IMG/VR virus record: IMGVR_UViG_3300035688_000053
Location: 1 to 30,034 of that record
Direction: 5' to 3' (one strand)
Origin: a virus
DNA: 30,034 bases
Numbering within the stretch: position 1 is the first letter of the stretch; each line of letters opens with the position of its first letter. The translations under genes were made by a program, and so were the position numbers. The notes below the pieces were generated by a model. The model searched no databases, was not told where the DNA came from, and saw only the letters and a list, made by a program, of their open reading frames with translations. Shown piece by piece: positions 24,801 to 30,034 of this stretch.

Positions 24801-25392
24801 AATCCCCGTCGGGGAGGCAGGCGGGGCGGCCCGACTTGATCTCGCCATCGCACCCTTCGGGCGAATCTATCGGGTGTACACTGTGGCCTCGGACGTCTAC
24901 GTCGGACACTCTGATAACGGCGGCAAGAGTTGGACAGAGCACCAGGTCACAACGAGTGGCGATGCCGACTCTCCCTCGATTGAATGCGATGCAACCGGGC
25001 AGGTCTGGCTCGTGTACGGGCGATCGGGCCAGGTGCTCATGCGGCACTCTAACAGTGAGGGAGATATTTGGAGCGCTGAGGTGAACGTCGGAGCTGGCAC
25101 CCACCCGGAGATATATTTTGATCCGCGAAGCGAGATCATTACGGTTTATTGGGTGGACGCGGACGCCGGGAAGATATATGCCCGTCGGCGCACGGCGTTT
25201 GCCTGGATGGACGACTCGGCGTTTATCCTGTCAACGGGCCAAGCAGACCTGGCCGCATCGGACGACGTCCTCAGCGCGACCCCGGTCCTGAACGCGAGCG
25301 GGCACGTTGGCCTGCTCTACCGGAAACCCGATGGCACGCTCGACTTCCGCGTGAGCGCCGCGAACGGGGCAAATCCCTACGTGGAGCCGTGA
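21874..25392 (+). CDS. Receptor-binding/tail fibre protein with Asp-box (sialidase-like) repeats, 1172 aa
   Basis: The N-terminal 110 residues carry a Cys-rich patch (SGCNNPECSGCHGE, then PPCFCCPP), likely disulphide or metal bound. Beta-rich modules follow to about residue 960, including an Ig/carboxypeptidase-regulatory-like unit near 905-950 (IHGIAYKDSDPGFAPGAKVT). The C-terminal 190 residues have two Asp-box motifs, SDNGGKSW (about 1013-1020) and SNSEGDIW (about 1058-1065), with strands such as GQVWLVYGRSGQVLMRHSN and EIITVYWVDADAGKIYARR. These belong to BNR/sialidase-type beta-propellers, which bind or cleave surface glycans. As the last and largest tail-tip gene, before lysis genes, it is the best candidate for host recognition. 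Catalysis is not supported, since no full set of sialidase residues is visible. Confidence 0.8.
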   Translation: MPAVLVKENWRKKTFTVTGTMHFRTAFIGEDYLSGSGCQVGNKLEITFPWPLNVNFIIEQGAGTLWEADHYSGCNNPECSGCHGETTHTVHDPLGPPCFCCPPDPNYQANVHPVHLHVGWGAIAGEWTGQCDVDFDWDYNLDQRPYGPHCVPEAATQYCEVNDYDVSYSVTVECWTDLFMEVVPYYDQFGSRCEALPGGVFEETYCEHQGDRNGSYLPDIRMRFGEQIHDKGGGVGDVTVHAQITVGGVTHTYEETVERLSVDWTDNTIEFWGEISCSAYGCASRPVEDYIVATWLRTFTQAPTGNDPGIFHYDHQHAVYDATLRVYLDNNRFAFGCRWAHRSLPGIPDPTGWFLTEYWNHAGKITTPYHGTIAESDGTPVTGVQMKLRHGTRPIYEIVHYPGGDEGLWTWGLPAGEVAFVDGADVPWNGWWKLISDAVGSIADPGGPYIIFDTVAEYFDVPEQPPQDNYINQGLVNITNADALFDPFYPQFHDPPESIEFDLNDDAIPDYTDSRVLLKPSLASDVLHWQAVRVDIGVDYGEESAPILTFDGDGWTKNREDLQVTTDNGVKVTGAQIGDWIEQSFLTTKKRLTGARFAHLHWHSDAAGEIKFSVNGRWWVLTADAAGEHESVIDLCRPNYTESADQVQSIIPVELPKNLNLPPLSPGGTHGTDLGTGFGVGRIDEVKFEFNVAGTYIIRTITLYRKTQAEGGFIRIDLNPQSAFYNAGLGNPNRIPAPIDGIPGGEQGGGDCGVYYAGQQDDGTHTWECYLYRAGIVIVDGAVVGEIVIGGPQLTSGFTYDGWTFAMERMASGIFWCIPFDDYCTPTESPAANGVVSLVRLDPPKIGGNLAVPETYVGYLDRVAGELADQQTLSATVRFDVACYAVGFGNVIGSLEKYTKGDIHGIAYKDSDPGFAPGAKVTIVADGVSQNVQTNSLGYFRSHPVRARALDASATVTGKAGTTVTVYPRNRHYGRAIPVGEAGGAARLDLAIAPFGRIYRVYTVASDVYVGHSDNGGKSWTEHQVTTSGDADSPSIECDATGQVWLVYGRSGQVLMRHSNSEGDIWSAEVNVGAGTHPEIYFDPRSEIITVYWVDADAGKIYARRRTAFAWMDDSAFILSTGQADLAASDDVLSATPVLNASGHVGLLYRKPDGTLDFRVSAANGANPYVEP

Positions 25393-25407
25393 GATTGGAG
25401 CAATGAG

Positions 25408-25848
25408 ATGGGAACTGCACAAGCCGCAAACGTTCTCGGGAACATGGGAAACACCTTTCCGACGTTCTTCCTCTACGCGCTCATTGCTGGCATCGCCGCC
25501 CTTGCGGTCTTCTGCGCGACGCTGATCTGGGGCATCAGGCGCATTGTCTGGTGGGCGCTGAAACACTCGGAGGCGATGTTCAAGGAGGCGCTCGAGACAC
25601 AGGAGTCCGCCACGCGATCGATCGAGGAGTGCGGCAAGGCCATGCGCGATGTGTGCGACAACCTAAAGGACGTAAGGCGGTCAGTGGATGACCAGGGCAA
25701 GGTCCTGGTGGCCCTGATTGAGCGGACCACAAGTGAACACACGGAGCAAGCAAAGATTTTGCGGGCCTGCCTCGGCGCCTTGCAGCAGATTTTCTCGCGC
25801 AACGGCGGCCACAACGGTAAGGTCGGCAAGAAGCGTCGAGTGGCCTGA
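25408..25848 (+). CDS. Membrane protein with one transmembrane segment and coiled coil, 146 aa
   Basis: After a short polar start there is one strong transmembrane segment (FFLYALIAGIAALAVFCATL, about residues 19-38) followed by an Arg/Trp anchor (IWGIRRIVWW). The rest is a long charged helix with heptad-like spacing (EAMFKEALETQESATRSIEE; VCDNLKDVRRSVDDQGKVLV) and a basic tail ending GKVGKKRRVA. It opens the lysis block. A holin accessory, spanin-like or superinfection role is possible. Homology is not recognised. Confidence 0.7.
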   Translation: MGTAQAANVLGNMGNTFPTFFLYALIAGIAALAVFCATLIWGIRRIVWWALKHSEAMFKEALETQESATRSIEECGKAMRDVCDNLKDVRRSVDDQGKVLVALIERTTSEHTEQAKILRACLGALQQIFSRNGGHNGKVGKKRRVA

Positions 25849-25866
25849 AAGGGGGCAACTAACATC

Positions 25867-26079
25867 ATGATCCTTTGGAACGCAATCAAGTCAGCGGCTC
25901 GGCAGTGGTACGTCACGGCCGTCGGCTTCCTGCTGCTTTCAGCATGGGAGGCCCTTACGCACCTGAATGTGCCCGTGACGTGGAAGTACTACGTCATCTT
26001 CGCTGCCGCCTTATCTCTCGCGAAACTCTGCGACAAGGCGGTCCGCGAGTGGATCATCCGGCATTGGCCTTCCCGGTAA
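25867..26079 (+). CDS. Putative holin, two transmembrane segments, 70 aa
   Basis: ATG 25867 starts a 70-residue protein with two hydrophobic segments, WYVTAVGFLLLSAWEAL (about 14-30) and YYVIFAAALSLAKL (about 41-54), separated by a short loop (THLNVPVTWK), and a basic C-terminus (REWIIRHWPSR). Size, topology and location two genes before sigma and three before the amidase fit a small holin that forms membrane holes to release the amidase, which has no signal peptide. This is inferred from architecture. Confidence 0.7.
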   Translation: MILWNAIKSAARQWYVTAVGFLLLSAWEALTHLNVPVTWKYYVIFAAALSLAKLCDKAVREWIIRHWPSR

Positions 26080-26140
26080 CGACCTAACGACCTGTGAGAA
26101 AAGGCTTCACAGCGGGAGAATCTGCTTCACGGAGAGCAAA

Positions 26141-26368
26141 ATGGCTAGTTTATTCTGGAGGACCATAGGCAAGAATCTTGTCCAGAGTCTGTTCGACCAA
26201 GCGACCCAGGATCCGGTTATCGCAGGCCGCGTCTACTGGCTGTCCCGCCTGCGTGCCGACCTCACCGAGGCGGTTGCGTGGGCGCAGTCCAAACTGACGC
26301 CGGAAGACGCCGCGGTGTTCAAGGCCCGCATCGGCCAAATCCAGGAGGACTTCAGTCACCTCCTGTAG
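26141..26368 (+). CDS. Small helical protein, 75 aa, unknown function
   Basis: The protein is short and fully helical in appearance (IGKNLVQSLFDQATQDPVIA; LRADLTEAVAWAQSKL; EDAAVFKARIGQIQEDFSHL). No membrane segment is seen. It sits between the putative holin and the sigma factor, with eleven bases to the sigma start. Being in the middle of the lysis/control block, it may be a holin partner or a regulator. The upstream 60 bases hold a small inverted repeat (TGTGA / TCACA, 26092-26110). Confidence 0.62.
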   Translation: MASLFWRTIGKNLVQSLFDQATQDPVIAGRVYWLSRLRADLTEAVAWAQSKLTPEDAAVFKARIGQIQEDFSHLL

Positions 26369-26379
26369 CAAGGCCAGTG

Positions 26380-26982
26380 ATGGACAGAGCGGCAGCGGTC
26401 GAGCTTTTCGAGGCGAATCGGGGACTGGCGTACAGCCGGGCGCGAACTATGTTCGTAAACGCAGAGACCCGCCAAGACCTCGAACAGGAGGCGCTGATCG
26501 CGCTCTGGAAGGCGGCGTTGGGTTTCGACCCCGCCCGCGGTTGCCAGTTTTCGACGTATGCGGTGCCGAAGATCCGCGGAGCGGTGCAGGAATGCCTGCG
26601 GCAGACAGGGCAACGCCTTCATGTGGCGAAGTGGGCGTATGACCGTGGGGTTCGCGCCCCTGCTATTCTTGAAACCGACCTGGGGTGCTCGCTCGAACAC
26701 CTACTGCACGGCGACGCAGGCATCGGTGGCTCGATCACTTCCGTGTTCGACACGGTCGCTGCGAGCGACTTGCGGAACCGCCTGTCCGAGATCATCGAGG
26801 AGACGAGCGGGACGGAGTTACACAAACAAGTGCTTCGGCTGGTCTTGCTCTCCGGACTGAACCGACAGGAGGCGGCCAAGAGGACAGGTTGCTGTTGGAT
26901 GACCGCCGACAAGGCGCTGCGCCGCCACCTGCCGAGGATTCGCGCCAAACTCGTAGACTGGAAACCGGAGGAGAAGCAATGA
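26380..26982 (+). CDS. Phage-encoded sigma70-family RNA polymerase sigma factor, 200 aa
   Basis: Region 2 is clear: residues 8-30 (ELFEANRGLAYSRARTM), then RQDLEQEALIALWKAALGFD (31-50), then GCQFSTYAVPKIRGAVQECL (54-73). This is the core-binding and -10-recognition part, with the usual D-L-x-Q-E motif. Region 4 is a helix-turn-helix at about 145-190 (ELHKQVLRLVLLSGLNRQEA, then TADKALRRHLPRIRAKL). No region 1.1 is present. ATG 26380 follows AAGG about 6 bases upstream. The stop overlaps the amidase start (ATGA), coupling translation. It probably redirects host polymerase to phage late promoters. The promoters it reads are not identified. Confidence 0.9.
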   Translation: MDRAAAVELFEANRGLAYSRARTMFVNAETRQDLEQEALIALWKAALGFDPARGCQFSTYAVPKIRGAVQECLRQTGQRLHVAKWAYDRGVRAPAILETDLGCSLEHLLHGDAGIGGSITSVFDTVAASDLRNRLSEIIEETSGTELHKQVLRLVLLSGLNRQEAAKRTGCCWMTADKALRRHLPRIRAKLVDWKPEEKQ

Positions 26983-27569
26983 ACTGTGTCATCGATCCGG
27001 GTCACGGATATAAGTTCTTCGGCAGGTTGCCGTCGGGTGCCCGCGGCAGTGGGTTGGTGGAAGACGACGTCGTATTTGATGCCCGAGATCCCTCCAACGG
27101 CTTCGCCCAGAGACTCGGCCATATCCTGCGCGAGCGCGGGCACGAGGCGATCCTGACGCGGGGCAAGAAGTACGTGACCCTGGAGCGCCGGGCCCAGATT
27201 GCACTAAATCAAGGCGCGGACGCGCTGATCTCGCTCCACTGCAACTGGGCCATGACCCCGCTCGCTCGCGGGGTCGAACTCTACGCAGTCCAGGGCGACC
27301 TCAAGGGCCTAAACTTCGCGAAGGGAATACTCGGATCCCTGCACACGAAACTCGGCCGCAGAATGGCCTACCGAAACCCATCGGTGAAGTGGGACACACA
27401 AACACACGTGCGTAGTCTGTACATCCTGCGGCACACCTACCAGAAGATGCGCGCTGTCCTGATCGAGATCGCCTTTCTGACGAACACGCGGGACGCCACG
27501 CTCTTGACCGACCGCCAATTCCGGCAAGATTTCTGTGAGGCGGTTGCAGATGCGGTCACCAAGCTGTGA
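26979..27569 (+). CDS. N-acetylmuramoyl-L-alanine amidase (Amidase_3 type endolysin)
   Basis: The 196-residue enzyme has the Amidase_3 zinc site complete: H9 in VIDPGHG, E28 in GLVEDDVV and H87 in ALISLHCN, with catalytic E163 in VLIEIAFLTN. It would cut the amide bond between N-acetylmuramic acid and L-alanine in peptidoglycan and release progeny. There is no signal peptide or cell-wall-binding domain, so export through a holin is expected. Start codon ATGA overlaps the sigma stop, and its end overlaps the likely start of the ATPase gene by 20 bases, so the three genes are probably made in a coupled way. Confidence 0.93.
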   Translation: MNCVIDPGHGYKFFGRLPSGARGSGLVEDDVVFDARDPSNGFAQRLGHILRERGHEAILTRGKKYVTLERRAQIALNQGADALISLHCNWAMTPLARGVELYAVQGDLKGLNFAKGILGSLHTKLGRRMAYRNPSVKWDTQTHVRSLYILRHTYQKMRAVLIEIAFLTNTRDATLLTDRQFRQDFCEAVADAVTKL

Positions 27570-27957
27570 GCTGCGGATATTCAGCACCCAGATGTCGGCA
27601 CGCCAGGTTCGGTACTGGTTGCGCGAGAAGTTCGACGCCTGCGGGGCGGCGGGTACTCACTGGACAGGGGATCTCATCGCAGCAGCAGGAGAGGCTGTCG
27701 CCAATGCCTGGCAACACGGCGGGGGCGCCGGTTGTGCGCCGATCCACGTGTCCTTCTTCTTCGAGCTTGCACCGGTGCGCGCCGTCGTAGAGGTCGGTGA
27801 TATGGGTCGCGGGTTCGACCCGAAACCGCCTACTATTGATCTGCAGGAGACGGGTCATCGGGGGCGACTGATCATGGAGGGGTTTTGTGAAGTGAGGTAC
27901 GAGCGGCGACCGCCCTGGTTTGTGGTCGTGCTCAAAAAGAGAATTGGGGAAGCCTAG
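27550..27957 (+). CDS. RsbW-like HATPase, putative anti-sigma factor kinase
   Basis: ATG 27550 follows GAGG at a suitable distance and keeps the first strand (CELRIFST). ATG 27592 would remove it. The 135-residue protein has the GHKL ATPase signatures in order: N box E48-A-V-A-N52-A-W-Q-H56-G, G1 box D84-M-G-R-G88-F-D90, and a G2-like stretch (GHRGRLIMEG, 102-111) before closing strands (CEVRYERR; WFVVVLKK). This layout is the small HATPase_c_2 type seen in RsbW/SpoIIAB anti-sigma kinases, which bind sigma factors and phosphorylate an antagonist. No antagonist (STAS) gene is in the window. Its closeness to the sigma gene makes an anti-sigma role likely, but this is inference. Confidence 0.75.
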   Translation: MRSPSCELRIFSTQMSARQVRYWLREKFDACGAAGTHWTGDLIAAAGEAVANAWQHGGGAGCAPIHVSFFFELAPVRAVVEVGDMGRGFDPKPPTIDLQETGHRGRLIMEGFCEVRYERRPPWFVVVLKKRIGEA

Positions 27958-27969
27958 GACCCAATGCCA

Positions 27970-27989
27970 GCCCACGCCAGTGGGCCTTT
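27970..27989 (+). terminator. First of tandem terminators after late genes
   Basis: GCCCAC (27970-27975), a four-base loop, GTGGGC (27980-27985) and CTTT follow the ATPase stop (27957) by 13 bases. The stem is short, so it may act together with the stronger hairpin just downstream. Confidence 0.55.
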
Positions 27990-28003
27990 CACCTCCATTC
28001 GTT

Positions 28004-28043
28004 GGGGGCCGGTCAGGCCAAGACCTGGCTGGCCCCCCTTTTT
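28004..28043 (+). terminator. Strong intrinsic terminator of the late operon
   Basis: The arm starting GGGGGCC at 28004 pairs with the arm ending GGCCCCC at 28037 (14 bp with one mismatch), with a 6-base loop, and is followed by TTTTT at 28039-28043. It ends the rightward late transcript before the attachment site. Confidence 0.88.
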
Positions 28044-28054
28044 CGCACACAGAA

Positions 28055-28068
28055 TTGCTAACGAAGCG
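28055..28068. repeat. Direct repeat flanking the attachment core, left copy
   Basis: TTGCTAACGAAGCG matches the right copy (28240-28253, TTGCTAACAAAGTG) at 12 of 14 positions. Placement on both sides of the core, in the same orientation, resembles arm-type integrase or excisionase binding sites. Binding is not demonstrated. Confidence 0.5.
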
Positions 28069-28179
28069 TGCCGGAAGGGGCGGAATCCAGCAAACGGTTC
28101 GGACTGCGGCGAGTGGTATTGATCTCAGAAATCCCCGGATTGCCTCCCTGAGTCGGGCCTGTCCACCCCACACCTGAAA

Positions 28180-28236
<57 letters not shown>

Positions 28237-28239
28237 GTT

Positions 28240-28253
28240 TTGCTAACAAAGTG
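28240..28253. repeat. Direct repeat flanking the attachment core, right copy
   Basis: TTGCTAACAAAGTG is the partner of 28055-28068. It overlaps the stop codon of the excisionase-like gene and starts five bases after the tRNA fragment. Confidence 0.5.
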
Positions 28254-28491
28254 GCAACATCAGGGCCGAGTGGTCGTCGGGCCTGATCCTGGCCTTGATC
28301 TCCTCGGCCTCAACCCGAGTCCACACTCGCTTCCAGGCCGCCCGGCCTGTTCGCGTCGGCAACCGGCGTGGTTCGGGTATTCGCGCCCACCTGAGCCAAC
28401 TCAGAATCGTGTCACGCGGCACGCCGAGATACGCTGCCAGGTCAAACGTGCTCAGCTCGTTGCGGTCGCACAACCTTGAGCGTGGTGTCAT
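28243..28491 (-). CDS. Excisionase-like MerR-type DNA-binding protein, 82 aa
   Basis: The ATG at 28491 is preceded on the minus strand by a strong AGGAGG site. Residues 12-45 (ELSTFDLAAYLGVPRDTILS, WLRWARIPEPRRLP) form the winged helix-turn-helix of the excisionase/MerR family, where the AAYLGV-x-R-x-TI-xxWLR pattern is typical. A basic wing (KRVWTRVEAEEIKARIR) follows. It ends eight bases from the tRNA-Ser fragment and is part of the leftward int-side unit. The likely role is direction control of integration, that is excision. A small repressor is the alternative. Confidence 0.82.
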   Translation of the reverse strand: MTPRSRLCDRNELSTFDLAAYLGVPRDTILSWLRWARIPEPRRLPTRTGRAAWKRVWTRVEAEEIKARIRPDDHSALMLPLC

Positions 28492-28528
28492 CCTCCTACC
28501 TCCTCTCTTATTCGGCCTAACGGCCTAT

Positions 28529-28555
28529 CCCTGCCCCCGTACCCCAGAGGCAGGG
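28529..28555. repeat. Inverted repeat upstream of excisionase-like gene
   Basis: CCCTGCC (28529-28535) and GGCAGGG (28549-28555) form a 7-bp stem with a 13-base loop. It lies between the 28563 stop and the excisionase gene. There is no T-run in the leftward direction. It may be a weak attenuator or RNA stability element. Next to it GGCCTAAC/GGCCTAT-type short tandem repeats occur at 28514-28527. Confidence 0.4.
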
Positions 28556-28562
28556 GAGGGCG

Positions 28563-28898
28563 TCAGATGTCGGGCACAAACTCGACGGCCCCGCATTTAT
28601 GGCAACCTCTCTCCTCGTGCGAGATCGGCCGCCATTTGTGCTCACAACTACCCTCTCGCGCCGCGATGGCAGCCCCCGCCTCGTCCTGCGTAGCATAGAT
28701 GGTGGGCCACCGTCCCGATTCAGCGGCGCGGCGGCAGAACACTCCGCCGACCGGCCCCTGCCCGTCCCCGCCAGTGGCATCAACGAGGTTGCCTGCCCGC
28801 GAGACCCTAGCGGCTAGCGGGCAGCCCCGGTGCAACACGTACCCCATTGTCTGTTCGTCCTCTCTTGTATTCCCGGCCCGACCTGTTACTGTTCCCAT
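28563..28898 (-). CDS. Small protein with C-terminal zinc knuckle, 111 aa, duplicated start region
   Basis: Two ATG starts, 17 codons apart (28898 and 28847), are each preceded by nearly the same leader. The outer one has a better AGGAGG and is taken here; the inner one has AGAGGACG. The C-terminus has C-x2-H ... C-x2-C (GSCEHKWRPISHEERGCHKC), a likely zinc knuckle. The middle (GVFCRRAAESGRWPTIYATQ, then DEAGAAIAAR) looks like a small accessory phage protein. I do not know its function. It is in the leftward unit with the excisionase-like gene. Confidence 0.62.
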   Translation of the reverse strand: MGTVTGRAGNTREDEQTMGYVLHRGCPLAARVSRAGNLVDATGGDGQGPVGGVFCRRAAESGRWPTIYATQDEAGAAIAAREGSCEHKWRPISHEERGCHKCGAVEFVPDI

Positions 28899-28929
28899 TG
28901 TCTGTTCCTCCTCTCTTGTATCCCGGCCC
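28843..28929 (-). repeat. Tandem duplication (51-bp period) of a ribosome site and start codon
   Basis: CCCATTGTCTGTTC at 28843 recurs at 28894, and the match continues through CTCTCTTGTAT to CGGCCC (one G/C difference and one single-base indel). On the minus strand each copy holds a purine-rich ribosome site followed by ACAGACAATGGG. The repeat keeps the reading frame (17 codons), so both starts feed the same protein. Confidence 0.85.
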
Positions 28930-28932
28930 AAC

Positions 28933-28979
28933 CGCCGGAGGAGAGGGCCTCACTCTCGCAAGGCCCCTGCCTCCGACGG
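28933..28979. repeat. Large imperfect inverted repeat between two small leftward genes
   Basis: The arms starting CGCCGGAGG (28933 onward) and ending CCTCCGACG (to about 28978) pair over 18 bases with about four mismatches, around a loop of about ten bases. It lies directly between the 28980 stop and the next ribosome site. It could uncouple or partly terminate the leftward transcript, but there is no clear T-run. Confidence 0.5.
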
Positions 28980-29285
28980 TCAGGCGTCAACTACCTTGAC
29001 GCCGGGGAACGCTGCCTCAAAGGGCAGACGCTTCTCGCGCAACTGCTCGTAGAGCCGGATCGCTTCATCCTGCGTGTGCGCCGTGAGGGCGCCATCATCA
29101 GCACCCTGCCACTGCGACCGGTGCTGGCTGAAGTAGCTGCCGTTGCGGCTGCGGAACAGGAAGCAATTTGTATTGCGCCGCTCGTAGTTGTGCCCATCCC
29201 AGTAGTCGTCTCCCGCGATGAGCGTGGCGGTCTCGGTGTTGTACCGCTTGCCGCCAATGATCTGCTCGACCTCTAGTGTGTGCAT
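28980..29285 (-). CDS. Small accessory protein, 101 aa, unknown function
   Basis: The ATG at 29285 follows AAAGGAGG on the minus strand at good spacing. The protein starts HTLEVEQIIGGKRYNTETAT and continues LIAGDDYWDGHNYERRNTNC, with FLFRSRNGSYFSQHRSQW and a C-terminal helix (DEAIRLYEQLREKRLPF). The repeated Tyr/Trp/His residues in strands suggest a compact mixed fold. Similar small proteins are common in phage early regions, and I do not recognise a function. It is the first gene after the strong promoter at 29358-29386. Confidence 0.75.
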   Translation of the reverse strand: MHTLEVEQIIGGKRYNTETATLIAGDDYWDGHNYERRNTNCFLFRSRNGSYFSQHRSQWQGADDGALTAHTQDEAIRLYEQLREKRLPFEAAFPGVKVVDA

Positions 29286-29298
29286 CTCTGCCTCCTTT

Positions 29299-29336
29299 GC
29301 GCGGTATCCGCGCGTGGTAGGTGCGGCCTCTGCCGC
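29299..29336 (-). promoter_or_regulatory. Two perfect hairpins in the leader of the leftward unit
   Basis: GCGCGG-TAT-CCGCGC (29299-29313) and GCGGC-CTCT-GCCGC (29323-29336) are perfect stems, both inside the roughly 65-base leader between the -10 box and the start at 29285. The first ends next to the ribosome site. They could be operator sites, an attenuator or translation control. No regulator is identified. Confidence 0.55.
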
Positions 29337-29357
29337 TTTCCACTTCTATCTTACCCT

Positions 29358-29386
29358 ATTCTAGCACGTTTCAAACACCTTGTCAA
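29358..29386 (-). promoter_or_regulatory. Strong sigma70-type promoter for the leftward accessory/excision unit
   Basis: On the minus strand, TTGACA (29386-29381), exactly 17 bases, then TAGAAT (29363-29358), with TG one base before the -10 box. Transcription would start near 29351 and read the 29285, 28898 and 28491 genes towards attP. It is downstream of the integrase stop, so it does not drive int. Confidence 0.9.
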
Positions 29387-29425
29387 TACCTTTTGTGTAA
29401 CAGTTTCCGCCTCATCTAAAGCGGA

Positions 29426-30034
29426 TCAATTCACCCGGCGAAGGATCGGACCGAGCAACTCCTCCATACGGTCCGCCGCCCCGTCTTGCATGGGGGCCGT
29501 GACGTGCCCGTAGAGGTCCTGCGTTATCGAGATCGTGGAGTGGCCGAGGAGTTCGGACAGAACCTTCGGGTGAGTGCCGGCCAGGAGTTGCAGCATCGCG
29601 TAGGTGTGGCGGAGGTCGTGGAAGGTTATGTGACTGACGCCTGCGCGGTCACGAATCTTCCGCCAATCCCCGCTGAAGCTGTCTGGGTGCAGCGGTTGGC
29701 CATCTTCCCGGCAGCAGACGAGCCCCCGGATTCGGCCTTGTTCTGACCGATAAGAGCGAAGCTCGGCGGCGATGCTCGGTGAGATCCTGATGGTGCGTGG
29801 ACGGCCTGATTTTGGAGCCTTGAATCTAAGGCCGTCTCCTGTCTGTTCTACGGACCGCCGGACTCTCAGCAGGCGCGCCGATAGGTCAACGTCCTCCCAG
29901 TCGAGCCCGAATATCTCCCCCCGGCGTAGCCCACAGCCTACTGCGAGCAGGATTGGGATGTAATACCTGGTTCCCCGAGCCAGAGCAAGAAGCCGACCGA
30001 CCTCCTCCAGATTCAAGGTTGGCCGCTCGCGGCG
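29426..30034 (-). CDS. int: Tyrosine integrase, catalytic domain, 5' end outside window
   Basis: The leftward frame is open to the right edge (the codons before the TTG at 30016 read RRERPT), so the N-terminal arm- and core-binding domains lie outside. The visible 202 residues form the tyrosine recombinase catalytic domain: Arg in GCGLRRGE, Lys in APKSGRPR, H-x-x-R in HDLRHTY, His in LGHSTISIT and the nucleophile Tyr in QDLYGH. It ends with a short tail (DRMEELLGPILRRVN). With the excisionase-like gene and the tRNA-Ser fragment it forms the integration module. Confidence 0.96.
   Translation of the reverse strand, partial: RRERPTLNLEEVGRLLALARGTRYYIPILLAVGCGLRRGEIFGLDWEDVDLSARLLRVRRSVEQTGDGLRFKAPKSGRPRTIRISPSIAAELRSYRSEQGRIRGLVCCREDGQPLHPDSFSGDWRKIRDRAGVSHITFHDLRHTYAMLQLLAGTHPKVLSELLGHSTISITQDLYGHVTAPMQDGAADRMEELLGPILRRVN

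Noticed and set aside
21874-25392. Diversity-generating retroelement target in the receptor-binding gene
   Set aside because: No reverse transcriptase, template repeat or accessory gene is present in the window.

Overview
The window is a contiguous stretch of a temperate, tailed (siphovirus-type) bacteriophage with high-GC DNA. Almost all plus-strand genes are tightly packed late genes in the usual order: capsid, head-tail connectors, tail tube, tail chaperones, tape measure, tail tip, receptor-binding protein, lysis. The host cannot be named. It is bacterial, judging by the sigma70-type promoters (TTGACA, 17 bp, TAGAAT or TACACT), the peptidoglycan amidase and a bacterial class II tRNA-Ser fragment. 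Terminase, portal and protease genes are not seen and would lie to the left of position 1. Layout: 1-2741 holds the major capsid protein (5' end off the window) and two small head-type proteins, closed by a hairpin terminator. 2879-3376 is an antisense HNH endonuclease with its own sigma70 promoter. 3472-6071 holds a protein with fifteen 20-residue repeats and two further virion proteins. 6073-10021 carries connector, neck and tail-completion genes. 10115-11911 holds the tail tube protein and a G/GT tail-assembly chaperone pair that appears to use a +1 (or -2) ribosomal frameshift. 11877-15476 is the tape measure gene. 15782-25392 is the tail tip: two large proteins with a shared hub-like stretch, separated by an antisense TnpB insertion element (18117-19304), then a zinc-ribbon protein and a 1172-residue receptor-binding protein with Asp-box (BNR/sialidase-like) repeats. 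25408-27957 is a lysis and late-control block: two small membrane proteins, a helical protein, a sigma factor, an N-acetylmuramoyl-L-alanine amidase and an RsbW-like ATPase (putative anti-sigma factor). It ends in tandem terminators. 28180-28235 is the 3' part of a tRNA-Ser(CGA) gene with no 5' half, flanked by direct repeats and followed by an excisionase-like gene, two small minus-strand genes, a strong promoter and a tyrosine integrase running off the right edge. Phage-type genes lie on both sides of the tRNA fragment, so it is best read as attP of an unintegrated genome. How the parts work together: the virion genes form one rightward late unit. The sigma factor and the putative anti-sigma ATPase sit at its end and bracket the amidase with overlapping start and stop codons, which suggests a late-transcription on/off circuit tied to lysis. 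The leftward int/xis side is a separate transcription unit for lysogeny. Three selfish or integrating modules (HNH, TnpB, integrase) are present. The most novel points are the sigma/anti-sigma pair, the 20-residue repeat protein and the TnpB element between related tail genes.
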